Notes: generated by a model from the sequence alone, not told the origin. Counted from the stretch's first letter, positions 52,501 to 62,696 are shown. The stretch is DNA of 64,000 nt from Rhizobium sp. BK602 (GCF_014195095.1 NZ_JACIBC010000003.1:558001-622000), one strand, 5' to 3'. Numbers and translations: made by a program.

Positions 52501-54729
52501 ATGACCAAAAGCAATCGCCGGCTGGATATCGCGCTTCTTCTTGGCCTCGCCGCCCTGATACTACTCCCATGGTATCGCATAGAAGGCGGCTTCTTCGGCT
52601 TTGGCTGGCTTTCCAGCTTTCCGGGCGACCCCTCCACAGCGCCCGGATTGCTCGAAATCGCCGAGCATGGCCGATGGTGGCTCGCGATCGCCGCCGCGCC
52701 CCTACTGCTCGGCGGCATCGCGCGCCTGCTTTCCAATCCGATGCAACGAGGCGCACTGCTCGCCTGGGCCGGAGGCCTCGGCGTTGTATTTCTGGCGCTG
52801 CAGGGCCTGGCGATCACCTTTTCCGGCTGGAGCTGGACGATCAGCGAGACCTCGTTCAGCACGCTTGCGGGCGGGCAGCCGTCAATGGGCGCCGGCGCCG
52901 TCCTGACGGGGATCGTCTTCGTCCTGTTGTTTTCCTTTGGGTTGGCCGAGCGCGGCGTCATGAAGGGCGACGCCTTCGTCGTCGGTGCGATCGCCATGCT
53001 GATCGTCCTGGTCGCCATCTTCGTCTTCTACCCGGTCGGCAGCATGTTCGTCGGCGCGTTCCAGGCCTTCGACGGCTCATTCAATCCGGATGGCTTCATC
53101 GCCAATGTCCAGGACCCCTCGATATGGAGCCTGAGCTGCCTTGCCGGCGGCGACCGCTGCGGCGTCGCCTGGCGCACGCTCTGGCTGGCCATCATGACGG
53201 CAAGCGGCGCCACCCTGCTTGGCCTCTGCTTTGCGCTGGTGGCGACACGCACGCGTTTTCCGTTCAAGAAGGGGCTGCGACTCCTGACCATCCTCCCCAT
53301 CATCACGCCACCTTTCGTCGTCGGCCTGGCGCTAACCCTGCTGTTCGGCCGCGCCGGCATCGTCACGCAAACGGCCGCCTCGCTCTTCGGGACGGAGCCG
53401 GGCCGCTGGCTCTATGGCCTGACCGGCATCTGGATCGCCCAGGTCCTGTCCTTCACGCCGATCTCCTTCCTGGTCCTGATCGGCGTCGTCGAGGGTGTCA
53501 GCCCGTCGATGGAGGAAGCTTCGCAGACGCTCAGGGCCGATCGCTGGCGCACCTTCTGGCGCGTCTCCCTGCCGCTGATGAAACCCGGCATCGCAAACGC
53601 CTTTCTCATCGGCTTCATCGAGAGCATGGCCGATTTCGGCAACCCCATGGTCCTCGGCGGCAGCCACGGCGTCTTGTCGACCGAGATCTTCTTTGCCGTG
53701 GTGGGCTCGCAGAACGACCCTTCGCGCGCGGCCGTGCTCGCCATGATCCTTCTGCTCTTCACCATGTCCGCCTTCATCGCCCAGCGGTTCTGGCTGGCCG
53801 GCAAGAGCTTCGCGACGGTTACGGGCAAGGGCGATTCCGGCGCCCATATCGCCCTGCCTCGCGGCCTTTCCATCGCGGTTCACGCGATCGTCGTTCCCTG
53901 GATGATCTTCACCGTCATCGTCTATGCGATGATCCTCTTCGGCGGCTTCGTGCGAAGCTGGGGGCTGGATAACACCCTGACCGTTGCCCATTACGTCAAG
54001 GCATTCTCGATCGGCTGGCGCGATGACGGCGGCCTCGCCTGGACAGGCGTCGCCTGGAACTCCTTCTGGACGACGATGGAAATCGCCCTGATATCCGCCC
54101 CGCTCACCGCCGCCGTCGGCCTGCTCACCGCCTATCTGATCGTCCGCCAGACATTCGTCGGCCGCAACCTTTTCGAATTCGCGCTGATGATGAGCTTCGC
54201 CATTCCCGGCACGGTCATCGGCATCAGCTACATCATGGCGTTCAATCTGCCGCCGCTCGAGATGACCGGGACGGCGCTGATCCTGGTCGCCTGCTTCGTC
54301 TTCCGCAATATGCCCGTCGGCGTGCGTGGCGGCGTCGCGGCCATGAGCCAGCTCGACAAGAGCCTGGACGAAGCGTCGCTGACACTACGCGCCAACAGCC
54401 TGCGCACGATCCGCAAGGTGATCCTGCCGCTGCTGCGGCCGGCAATCACCGCCGCACTCGTCTATTCCTTCGTCCGCGCCATAACCTCGATCAGCGCGGT
54501 CATTTTCCTCGTCAGCGCCCAATACAACATGTCGACCGCCTACATCGTCGGACTGGTTGAGAACGGCGAATACGGCATCGCGATCGCCTACTCCTCCGCG
54601 CTCATCGTGGTGATGATCGCCGTCATCGCCGGCTTCCAGCTTCTGGTCGGCGAGCGGCGTCTGCGACGCGAAAACCGCGTCTCGGTCGCCACGCCTGCAG
54701 CTCCCATCCGTCAGGAGAAAACCGCATGA
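52501..54729 (+). CDS. ABC transporter permease, two fused permease units (AfuB/FbpB type)
   Basis: The 742-residue protein carries two copies of the binding-protein-dependent permease domain, with coupling loops MEEASQTLRADRWRTFWRVSLPLMKPGI near 342 and LDEASLTLRANSLRTIRKVILPLLRPAI near 625. Ahead of them is an extra hydrophobic N-terminal region of about 170 residues with four or five helices (IALLLGLAALILLPW, LAIAAAPLLLGGIARL and others). Fused permeases of this class belong to FbpB/ThiP/AfuB. The ATG at 52501 has a weak site (GGGACG). It overlaps the ATPase start by four bases. Confidence 0.9.
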   Translation: MTKSNRRLDIALLLGLAALILLPWYRIEGGFFGFGWLSSFPGDPSTAPGLLEIAEHGRWWLAIAAAPLLLGGIARLLSNPMQRGALLAWAGGLGVVFLALQGLAITFSGWSWTISETSFSTLAGGQPSMGAGAVLTGIVFVLLFSFGLAERGVMKGDAFVVGAIAMLIVLVAIFVFYPVGSMFVGAFQAFDGSFNPDGFIANVQDPSIWSLSCLAGGDRCGVAWRTLWLAIMTASGATLLGLCFALVATRTRFPFKKGLRLLTILPIITPPFVVGLALTLLFGRAGIVTQTAASLFGTEPGRWLYGLTGIWIAQVLSFTPISFLVLIGVVEGVSPSMEEASQTLRADRWRTFWRVSLPLMKPGIANAFLIGFIESMADFGNPMVLGGSHGVLSTEIFFAVVGSQNDPSRAAVLAMILLLFTMSAFIAQRFWLAGKSFATVTGKGDSGAHIALPRGLSIAVHAIVVPWMIFTVIVYAMILFGGFVRSWGLDNTLTVAHYVKAFSIGWRDDGGLAWTGVAWNSFWTTMEIALISAPLTAAVGLLTAYLIVRQTFVGRNLFEFALMMSFAIPGTVIGISYIMAFNLPPLEMTGTALILVACFVFRNMPVGVRGGVAAMSQLDKSLDEASLTLRANSLRTIRKVILPLLRPAITAALVYSFVRAITSISAVIFLVSAQYNMSTAYIVGLVENGEYGIAIAYSSALIVVMIAVIAGFQLLVGERRLRRENRVSVATPAAPIRQEKTA

Positions 54730-55790
54730 TCACGACCTCCCCCGGCTCCGTCGTCTTCGAAGGCGTGCGCAAGAGTTTCGGAGCCTTCACCGCGATACCG
54801 GATCTGTCGCTGACCATCGAACCCGGCACGCTCGTGACGCTGCTTGGCCCTTCCGGCTGCGGCAAGACGACGACGCTGCGCATGCTGGCCGGCCTGGAAC
54901 ATCCATCCTCGGGCCGCATCCTGATCGGCGGCAAGGACGTGACGATGCTGCCAGCCAACGAGCGGGACGTTTCGATGGTCTTCCAGTCATATGCGCTCTT
55001 TCCGCACATGACAGCGCTGGACAATGTCGCCTACGGGCTGGAATCCTCCGGCATCCGGCGAAAGGAAGCGCGCGAGCGGGCCGAAGAGGGGCTGAAACTC
55101 GTCGGGCTTGCCGGAATGGGACAGCGCCTTCCCGCCGAGCTTTCCGGGGGACAACAGCAACGCGTCGCGGTAGCCCGCGCACTGGTGCTGGAACCGCAAG
55201 TGCTGCTTCTCGACGAACCGCTTTCCAATCTCGACGCCCGCCTGCGCCGCCGCGTCCGCACGGAGATCCGCGAACTGCAACAGCGTCTGGGCTTTACGGC
55301 GGTTTACGTGACGCACGATCAGGACGAGGCGCTGGCCGTCTCCGACCGCATCATCATCATGCAGGATGGCCGGATCGCCCAGCAGGGCACGCCGCGCGAG
55401 CTTTACGATACGCCCGCCTCCGCCTTCATCGCCGACTTCATGGGCGAGGCCAATGTCGTGCCGTGCGACATCGTCAGCGTCGAAAACGGCAGCGCGACCA
55501 TCAATGTCGAAGGGCTCGAACATCGCGTACCCGGTCGCAACATTCGCGCCGGCCGTGCCCAACTGGCGGTCCGCCCCAATGCCATCACGCTGGCACCCCG
55601 CGCATCGGACAGTGCCTTCAACGGCCAGATTACCCACACCGCCTATCTCGGCGACCATGTCGAATACGAGGTCAAGACCCGCAATGGAACGCTCTATGTC
55701 GTCGATTCAGCGGTCGAAGCGCCGTTCAAGCCATCCACCGAGGTAACGATCGGCTTCAGGGATCGCGGCATCGCTATCATCGGCGGCTGA
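54726..55790 (+). CDS. ABC transporter ATP-binding protein (AfuC/FbpC type)
   Basis: This 354-residue ATPase has Walker A GPSGCGKTT near 43, Q-loop VFQSYALFPHMTA, signature LSGGQQQR, Walker [15 protein letters not shown] and switch His VTHDQDEAL. After residue 240 a TOBE-type regulatory domain follows (GEANVVPCDIVSVENGSATINVEG, LAVRPNAITL). It energises the fused permease. Operon position and length agree with the AfuABC/FbpABC class. Confidence 0.93.
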   Translation: MITTSPGSVVFEGVRKSFGAFTAIPDLSLTIEPGTLVTLLGPSGCGKTTTLRMLAGLEHPSSGRILIGGKDVTMLPANERDVSMVFQSYALFPHMTALDNVAYGLESSGIRRKEARERAEEGLKLVGLAGMGQRLPAELSGGQQQRVAVARALVLEPQVLLLDEPLSNLDARLRRRVRTEIRELQQRLGFTAVYVTHDQDEALAVSDRIIIMQDGRIAQQGTPRELYDTPASAFIADFMGEANVVPCDIVSVENGSATINVEGLEHRVPGRNIRAGRAQLAVRPNAITLAPRASDSAFNGQITHTAYLGDHVEYEVKTRNGTLYVVDSAVEAPFKPSTEVTIGFRDRGIAIIGG

Positions 55791-55818
55791 ATGCCTGCCA
55801 CTTCAAAGAGGAATTCGC

Positions 55819-56619
55819 ATGCCAAATAATGTTGTCGCCGGCCTGGAAGAGCGCTTCGCACGAGCGCAGGAGGTTGCGCGCGAGGCCGGGGCACTGGCGC
55901 TCGATTATTTCAGCCGCCGGGAAACGCTGACGATCGAAACCAAACGGGATCTCCAAGATGTCGTATCGATCGCCGATCGGGATGTCGAAAACCTGATCCG
56001 CAGCCGCTTTCACGAGGCCTATCCCGGCGACGGCATCCTGGGCGAGGAATATGGCCTGGAAACCGGGTCCTCGGGCTTTACATGGGTCATCGATCCGATC
56101 GACGGCACCAGCCCCTTCGTCAACGGCATGCCGAACTGGTGCGTCTCCATCGCACTGCTGCACGACGATATTCCCGTCGTCGGCGTGATCTCCGCACCAT
56201 GCCACAACGAGCTCTATGCGGCCGCGCTCGGCAAGGGCGCGACCTTGAACGGCAAGACATTGGCGCTTAATGCCACGCGCAATATCCGCAACGCGGTGAC
56301 GGGCCTTGGCGCCAACAATCATGTCACGCCCGCCTTTGTCGGGAAGATGGTCGAGAACCTGCTGGAGGCCGGCGGCAATTTCATCCGCAACGGCTCCGGC
56401 GCGCTGATGCTCGCCTATGTCGCCGCCGGACGGCTGGTGGGCTATTACGAACCGTACATGCATGCCTGGGACTGCCTGGCCGGATATTGCCTCGTGAAGG
56501 AGGCCGGTGGCTGGTATCACCCCTTCCCGACGGCGGACGGAAAATTGACGAAGGGATCGGTCGTTCTGGCCGCGGCACCCGGCGCGATCGACGATTTACG
56601 TCGGATAGCCGGCTTATGA
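55819..56619 (+). CDS. Inositol monophosphatase family phosphatase
   Basis: The 266-residue protein has the metal-dependent phosphatase motifs: KRDLQDVVSIADRDVENLIRSRF near 37, GEEYG near 75, WVIDPIDGTSPFVNGMPNWCVSIALL (DPIDGT motif near 90) and HAWDCLAGYCLVKEAGG near 214. Relatives dephosphorylate inositol-1-phosphate, histidinol phosphate, fructose bisphosphate or other sugar phosphates with Mg2+. AGAGGA precedes the ATG. Being last in the AfuABC-like operon, it probably removes phosphate from the imported compound in the cytoplasm. Exact substrate unknown. Confidence 0.92.
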   Translation: MPNNVVAGLEERFARAQEVAREAGALALDYFSRRETLTIETKRDLQDVVSIADRDVENLIRSRFHEAYPGDGILGEEYGLETGSSGFTWVIDPIDGTSPFVNGMPNWCVSIALLHDDIPVVGVISAPCHNELYAAALGKGATLNGKTLALNATRNIRNAVTGLGANNHVTPAFVGKMVENLLEAGGNFIRNGSGALMLAYVAAGRLVGYYEPYMHAWDCLAGYCLVKEAGGWYHPFPTADGKLTKGSVVLAAAPGAIDDLRRIAGL

Positions 56620-56627
56620 TGGGTTTA

Positions 56628-56666
56628 ATTCCACGGCGGAATCGTTTTAACTAGCGGTTTTATAAT
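56628..56666 (+). promoter_or_regulatory. ugpB promoter region
   Basis: A perfect -10 box TATAAT lies at 56661-56666, but no TTGACA stands 17 bp before it. An inverted repeat ATTCC-N5-GGAAT (56628-56642) occupies the -35 zone, as expected for an activator-dependent promoter. I do not find the CTGTCAT repeats of a Pho box in 56620-56754. Confidence 0.5.
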
Positions 56667-56754
56667 GAAATGTTCCGGTTTGGATCCAGGAGAAGCCGGC
56701 CGGAAATCCAAGTTGGCGCAATCCGCGCCGGACGCGATAACAAAGGGAGGAAAC

Positions 56755-58065
56755 ATGTCCATACGTCTTATCTGCGCTTCAGCCGCGGCGATCGCCGCTT
56801 CGCTGTCCCTGACGTCGAACGCCTTTGCGTTGACCGAACTGCAATGGTGGCACGCCATGTCGGGCGCCAACAATGAGGTCGTCGAGCAACTGGCCAAGGA
56901 ATTCAACGAGAGCCAGAAGGATTACAAGATCGTTCCGGTGTTCAAGGGCACCTATCCGGAAGCGCTGAATGCCGGCATCGCCGCATTCCGCGCCAAGCAG
57001 GCGCCGGCAATCCTGCAGGTCTTCGATGCCGGCAGCGGCGTGATGATGGGGGCCGAGGGTGCGATCATGCCGGCGGCAGACGTCCTGAAGAAGGGCGGCT
57101 ATACGTTCGACAAATCGCTCTATCTGTCGGGCATTGTGTCTTATTATTCCAAGCCGGACGGCACGATGCTGTCCTTCCCCTACAACTCGTCCTCGCCGAT
57201 CCTCTACTACAACAAGGATACTTTCAAGAAGGCGGGACTCGACCCCGAAAATCCGCCGAAAACCTGGCCTGCCGTCTTCGAAGCCGCCAAGAAGATCAAA
57301 TCGAGCGGCGCATCGGCCTGCGGCTTCACCTCCACCTGGCTCACCTGGATTCAGACTGAGAACTTCGCCGCCTGGAACAATGTCAGCTACGGCTCCAACG
57401 AAAACGGCCTCGGCGGCACGGACGTCAAGCTGGCGTTCAACGCGCCGCTCTTCGTCCAGCATTTCCAGGCGATCGCCGATCTCGCCAAGGACGGCACCTT
57501 CCGCTACGGCGGCCGTACCTCCGAAGCCAAGCAGCTCTTCACCTCGGGAGAATGCGGCATCCTGACGGAATCGTCCGGCGGCCTCGGCGACATCGTCAAG
57601 AGCGGCATGAATTACGGCATCGGGCAGCTCCCCTACTATGAGGGCGAGGGCCGGCCGCAGAACACCATTCCCGGCGGCGCCAGCCTTTGGGTTTTCGGGG
57701 GCAAGAGCGATACCGAATACAAGGGCATCGCCGAATTCTTCCACTTCCTGTCGCAGACCAAGATCCAGGCGCGCCTGCATCAGGTGTCCGGCTATCTGCC
57801 GGTGACGATGGCTGCCTATGAGGAAACCAAGAAATCCGGTTTCTACGAAAAGAACCCCGCCCGCGAAACACCGATCCTGCAAATGCTCGGCAAGGCTCCA
57901 ACGGCCAATTCCAAGGGCGTGCGCCTCGTCAACCTGCCGCAGGTGCGCGACATCATGAACGAGGAGTTCGAGGCGATGCTGGCCGGCAAGGAAGATGCCA
58001 AGACGGCGCTCGACAAGGCTGTCCAGCGTGGCAACGCCGCCATTCAGCAGGCCCTCGGCAATTGA
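56755..58065 (+). CDS. ugpB: sn-glycerol-3-phosphate ABC transporter substrate-binding protein
   Basis: This 436-residue protein matches E. coli UgpB in length (about 438). A signal peptide ends near residue 25 (SNAFA), then LTELQWWHAMSGANNEVVEQLAKEFNESQKDYKIVPVFKGTYPEALNAGIAAFRAKQAPAILQVFDAGSGVMM. WWHAM and the SGASACGFTSTWLTWIQTENFAAWNN block are characteristic of UgpB and line the glycerophosphate site. AGGGAGG precedes the ATG. It captures glycerol-3-phosphate (and glycerophosphodiesters) in the periplasm for the UgpA/E/C machinery encoded next. Confidence 0.95.
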   Translation: MSIRLICASAAAIAASLSLTSNAFALTELQWWHAMSGANNEVVEQLAKEFNESQKDYKIVPVFKGTYPEALNAGIAAFRAKQAPAILQVFDAGSGVMMGAEGAIMPAADVLKKGGYTFDKSLYLSGIVSYYSKPDGTMLSFPYNSSSPILYYNKDTFKKAGLDPENPPKTWPAVFEAAKKIKSSGASACGFTSTWLTWIQTENFAAWNNVSYGSNENGLGGTDVKLAFNAPLFVQHFQAIADLAKDGTFRYGGRTSEAKQLFTSGECGILTESSGGLGDIVKSGMNYGIGQLPYYEGEGRPQNTIPGGASLWVFGGKSDTEYKGIAEFFHFLSQTKIQARLHQVSGYLPVTMAAYEETKKSGFYEKNPARETPILQMLGKAPTANSKGVRLVNLPQVRDIMNEEFEAMLAGKEDAKTALDKAVQRGNAAIQQALGN

Positions 58066-58082
58066 TGCATGATACGGTCCCG

Positions 58083-58105
58083 CCCGCAGCCATCGAGGCT
58101 GCGGG
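58083..58105 (+). terminator. Intercistronic hairpin between ugpB and ugpA
   Basis: CCCGCAGCC (58083-58091) pairs perfectly with GGCTGCGGG (58097-58105) around an ATCGA loop, without a following T-run. Such a stem typically protects the upstream binding-protein message and lowers read-through to the permeases. Confidence 0.65.
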
Positions 58106-58131
58106 CAATTTCCCCGTCCTAGGAGATCGCC

Positions 58132-59013
58132 GTGCAGCGCGTCGTCTTTCCGAACAAGATCCTTCCCTATCTCCTTGTCGCTCCGCAGATCATCCTGACG
58201 GTCGTCTTCTTTTTCTGGCCGGCGAGCCAGGCGCTTTATCAATCGACGCAGCGTGAAGACCCCTTCGGACTGAAGAGCGGCTTCGTCGGGCTTGCGAACT
58301 TCCGCGCCGTCCTGTCCGACGAGACCTATCTGCATTCCTTGCAGGTGACGGTGATCTTCAGCGTCGCGACGGCGTTGCTGTCGATGATCGTCGCGCTGGC
58401 GCTCGCCACCGCCGCCGACAAGGTGGTGCGCGGCCAGACGCTCTATCGCACACTGCTGATCTGGCCCTATGCGGTCGCGCCCGCGGTCGCCGGCATGCTC
58501 TGGCTCTTCATGTTCAACCCGGCCATGGGCACCTTCGCCTATATCCTGCGCCGCAACGGCTTTGCCTGGGACCCGCTGCTGAACGGCGATCAGGCCATGG
58601 TGCTGGTCATCATCGCCGCCGCCTGGAAGCAGATCAGCTATAATTTCCTGTTCTTCGTTGCCGGCCTGCAGGCGATCCCCAAATCGCTGCTGGAAGCCGC
58701 CTCCATCGATGGCGCGCGCGGCAACCGGCGCTTCTGGACGATCGTCTTTCCGCTGCTGGCGCCGACGACCTTCTTCCTGCTGGTGGTCAACACCGTCTAC
58801 GCCTTCTTCGACACCTTCGGCATCATCCATGCCGTCACCGGCGGCGGGCCGGCAAAGGCGACGGAGACCCTCGTCTACAAGGTTTACAATGACGGTTTCG
58901 TCAATCTCAATCTTGGCTCCTCGGCGGCGCAGTCCGTCATCCTCATGGTGATCGTCATCGCCCTCACCGCCTTTCAATTCCGCTTCGTCGAGAAGCGCGT
59001 GCACTATGCGTGA
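58132..59013 (+). CDS. ugpA: sn-glycerol-3-phosphate ABC transporter permease UgpA
   Basis: The 293-residue permease starts at a GTG after AGGAG. It has six helices, with [38 protein letters not shown] at the N-terminus and the EAA loop [33 protein letters not shown] near residue 187-220. Length equals E. coli UgpA (295). It forms the inner-membrane channel with UgpE. Confidence 0.95.
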   Translation: MQRVVFPNKILPYLLVAPQIILTVVFFFWPASQALYQSTQREDPFGLKSGFVGLANFRAVLSDETYLHSLQVTVIFSVATALLSMIVALALATAADKVVRGQTLYRTLLIWPYAVAPAVAGMLWLFMFNPAMGTFAYILRRNGFAWDPLLNGDQAMVLVIIAAAWKQISYNFLFFVAGLQAIPKSLLEAASIDGARGNRRFWTIVFPLLAPTTFFLLVVNTVYAFFDTFGIIHAVTGGGPAKATETLVYKVYNDGFVNLNLGSSAAQSVILMVIVIALTAFQFRFVEKRVHYA

Positions 59014-59022
59014 GGCAAACCG

Positions 59023-59870
59023 ATGATCGAAAAACGTCCCATCGCCAATCTCATCGGCCATCTGATGCTGATCATCGGCGTCATCATCGTCGCCTTTCCG
59101 ATCTATTATACCTTCGTCGCCTCGACGATGACGTCGGCGGAGATTCTGCGGCCGCCGATCTCGCTGCTGCCCGGCGGCCATTTTGCCGAAAATTATGGCG
59201 AGGCACTGAACGGCGGCGTCGAGCGCGTGGTCGGCGTCAGCCTTGAGCGGATGCTCTGGAACACGCTCGTGGTCGCTGTCGTCATCGCCGCCGGCAAGAT
59301 CGCCATCTCTTTTCTCTCGGCCTTCGCCATCGTCTTCTTCCGCTTTCCGCTGCGGATGGTCTTCTTCTGGATGATCTTCGTGACGCTGATGCTGCCGGTG
59401 GAGGTGCGCATCCTGCCGACCTACAAGGTCATCGTCGATCTCGGCATGATCGACACCTATGCGGGCCTCACCCTGCCGCTGATGGCCTCGGCAACGGCGA
59501 CCTTCCTGTTCCGGCAGTTCTTTCTGACGGTGCCGGGTGAATTGCTGGAGGCGGCCCGCATCGACAATGCCGGCCCCTTCCGCTTCATGCGCGATATCCT
59601 GCTACCGCTGTCGAAGACCAATATCGCCGCCCTGTTCGTGATCCTCTTCATCTATGGCTGGACGCAGTATTTGTGGCCGCTGCTCGTCACCAATGACGCG
59701 AAGATGTCGACGATCATCATCGGGCTCAGGAAAATGGTGGATTTCGCCGACGCGGCGACACCCTGGAATTTCGTGATGGTGACGGCGATCCTGGCGATCA
59801 TCCCGCCCATCCTCGTCGTCGTGCTGATGCAGCGCTGGTTCGTCAAAGGTCTTGTGGAGACAGAGAAATA

Positions 59871-59871
<1 letters not shown>
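59023..59871 (+). CDS. ugpE: sn-glycerol-3-phosphate ABC transporter permease UgpE
   Basis: This 282-residue permease matches UgpE (281 in E. coli). Features are [88 protein letters not shown] and the EAA loop [31 protein letters not shown] near 170-200. GAGGC precedes the ATG. The stop overlaps the ugpC start by one base (TAATG). Confidence 0.95.
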
Positions 59872-60923
<1,052 letters not shown>

Positions 60924-61004
60924 ACAGTTCAAACCTTGGGACGACGCGGTCGGAGCGCGCCGTTTCGCAGGCACATCGGCTTTTCATGTCAGGCTTCGTC
61001 ATTT

Positions 61005-61022
61005 ATGACGGATTTATGACAA
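61005..61022 (-). promoter_or_regulatory. Inverted Pho box overlapping the orfA translation start region
   Basis: On the minus strand 61022-61005 reads TTGTCATAAATCCGTCAT, matching the Pho box CTGTCATAAATCTGTCAT at 16 of 18 positions. It ends three bases before the orfA ATG. In S. meliloti the orfA-pit operon is repressed by PhoB under phosphate limitation, and a site in this place and orientation fits repression rather than activation. Confidence 0.82.
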
Positions 61023-61025
61023 CGC

Positions 61026-61682
61026 ATGTTTGGAGCGCCGAGAGTGAACTGGTTTCGTAAATTGATGCCGCGGGAAGATCGCTTTTTTGATCTGTTCGAG
61101 CGGCATTCCCGCACCATCGTCGGCGCGGCGGAGGCGCTGAACGAGCTGCTGGCCGGCAAGGACACCGAGCGGCATTGCCAGCGCATCATCGCGCTCGAAA
61201 ACGAAGCCGACGAGATTACCCGCGAGGTTCTGCTCGCCGTCCGCCGCAGCTTCATCACGCCCTTCGACCGCGGCGACATCAAGGATCTCATCATGTCGAT
61301 GGATGACGCCATCGACATGATGCACAAGACGGTCAAGACGATCCGGCTGTTCGAACAGACCAGCTTCGATCCCCTGATGCAGCAGATGGGCGGAGCGATC
61401 GTGCAGGCCGCCAAGCTGGTGGCCGAGGCCGTTCCGCTTCTCGACCGCATGGGCGCCAACGCGCAACGCCTCAGCGCCCTGACCGAAGAGGTGGTGAAGG
61501 TCGAAGGCCGATCCGACGAATTGCACGAGCAGGGATTGAAGGATCTCTTCCGCCGTCACGGCGGCGGCAATCCCATGGCCTATATCATCGGCAGCGAGAT
61601 CTATGGCGAGCTCGAGAAGGTCGTCGACCGCTTCGAGGACGTCGCCAACGAGATCAGCGGCATCGTGATCGAGAACGTCTGA
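61026..61682 (+). CDS. PhoU-like DUF47 protein (OrfA of orfA-pit)
   Basis: This 218-residue helical protein has the DUF47/PhoU_div pattern: LMPREDRFFDLFERHSRTIVGAAEALNELL near 14-43, IIALENEADEITREVLLAVRRSFITPFDRGDIKDLIMSMDDAIDMMHKTVKTI near 54-106, and a C-terminal YGELEKVVDRFEDVANEISGIVIENV. Such proteins accompany Pit phosphate transporters and modulate them. Its TGA overlaps the pit ATG (TGATG), so they are coupled. It corresponds to OrfA of the S. meliloti orfA-pit operon. Confidence 0.94.
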   Translation: MFGAPRVNWFRKLMPREDRFFDLFERHSRTIVGAAEALNELLAGKDTERHCQRIIALENEADEITREVLLAVRRSFITPFDRGDIKDLIMSMDDAIDMMHKTVKTIRLFEQTSFDPLMQQMGGAIVQAAKLVAEAVPLLDRMGANAQRLSALTEEVVKVEGRSDELHEQGLKDLFRRHGGGNPMAYIIGSEIYGELEKVVDRFEDVANEISGIVIENV

Positions 61683-62686
61683 TGGAGGCCACGCTTGCCC
61701 TTCCGCTGCTGGCGGGCCTGATTGCCGTCGCGCTGTTCTTCGATTTTCTGAACGGATTGCACGACGCCGCCAATTCGATCGCCACGATCGTCTCCACCCG
61801 CGTGCTGCGGCCGCAATATGCGGTGATGTGGGCGGCCTTCTTCAATTTCATCGCCTTCCTGTTCTTCGGCCTGCATGTGGCCGAGACCCTCGGCACCGGC
61901 ATCATCGATCCCGGCATCGTGACGCCGCAGGTGATCTTCGCCGCGCTGATGGGCGCCATCGTCTGGAATATCGTCACCTGGATATTCGGTATCCCCTCCA
62001 GCTCGTCGCATGCGCTGGTCGGCGGCCTTGTCGGAGCAGGCCTCGCCAAGGTCGGGACGGGAGCGATCGTATGGTCCGGCCTCCTGAAGACGGCCAGTGC
62101 CATCGTGCTGTCGCCGCTGCTGGGCTTCGTGCTCGCACTTCTCCTCATCCTGTGCGTGACCTGGATCTTCGTCCGGCAGACCCCCTTTGCCGTCGACAGC
62201 ACCTTTCGCGTGCTGCAATTCGTCTCGGCCTCCCTCTATTCCCTCGGCCACGGCGGCAATGACGCCCAGAAGACGATGGGGATCATCGCTGTCCTTCTCT
62301 ATTCGCAAGGATATGGCGGTGGGGAGTTCCACGTCCCGCTCTGGGTCGTGCTGTCCTGCCAGTCCGCCATGGCGCTCGGCACATTGTTCGGCGGCTGGCG
62401 GATCGTGCACACGATGGGCTCCAAGATCACCCGGCTCAATCCGATGCAAGGCTTCTGCGCGGAGACGGGCGGCGCGATCACCTTGTTTGCCGCCACCTGG
62501 CTCGGTATCCCGGTTTCGACCACGCACACGATCACCGGCGCCATCATCGGCGTCGGCGCCTCGCGGCGCCTGTCGGCCGTGCGCTGGGGCCTTGCCGGCA
62601 ATATCGTCATCGCTTGGGTGATAACCCTACCCGCCGCCGCGGCCATCGCCGCCCTCGTCTACTGGCTCATGAACTGGGTGGGCTGA
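61682..62686 (+). CDS. pit: Low-affinity inorganic phosphate transporter
   Basis: The 334-residue membrane protein has the two PiT signatures: DFLNGLHDAANSIATIVSTRVL near residue 20-40 and GHGGNDAQKTMGIIAVLLYSQ near 187-205, with repeated GIPSSSSHALVGGLVGAGLAK and GIPVSTTHTITGAIIGVGASRR elements. About ten helices are expected. It takes up phosphate (as metal-phosphate) with protons when phosphate is plentiful. Coupled to the DUF47 gene and probably turned off by PhoB through the inverted Pho box. Confidence 0.95.
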   Translation: MEATLALPLLAGLIAVALFFDFLNGLHDAANSIATIVSTRVLRPQYAVMWAAFFNFIAFLFFGLHVAETLGTGIIDPGIVTPQVIFAALMGAIVWNIVTWIFGIPSSSSHALVGGLVGAGLAKVGTGAIVWSGLLKTASAIVLSPLLGFVLALLLILCVTWIFVRQTPFAVDSTFRVLQFVSASLYSLGHGGNDAQKTMGIIAVLLYSQGYGGGEFHVPLWVVLSCQSAMALGTLFGGWRIVHTMGSKITRLNPMQGFCAETGGAITLFAATWLGIPVSTTHTITGAIIGVGASRRLSAVRWGLAGNIVIAWVITLPAAAAIAALVYWLMNWVG

Positions 62687-62696
62687 GCGCCCACCC
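62676..62696 (+). terminator. Hairpin at the end of pit
   Basis: GGGTGGGC (62676-62683) pairs with GCCCACCC (62689-62696), the loop containing the TGA stop codon. It is followed only by AAAGG, so it may be a weak or Rho-assisted terminator. Confidence 0.5.

Noticed and set aside
56779..59181. 800-codon minus-strand open frame opposite ugpB and ugpA
   Set aside because: It spans two well-identified genes on the other strand and is made of charged low-complexity sequence.
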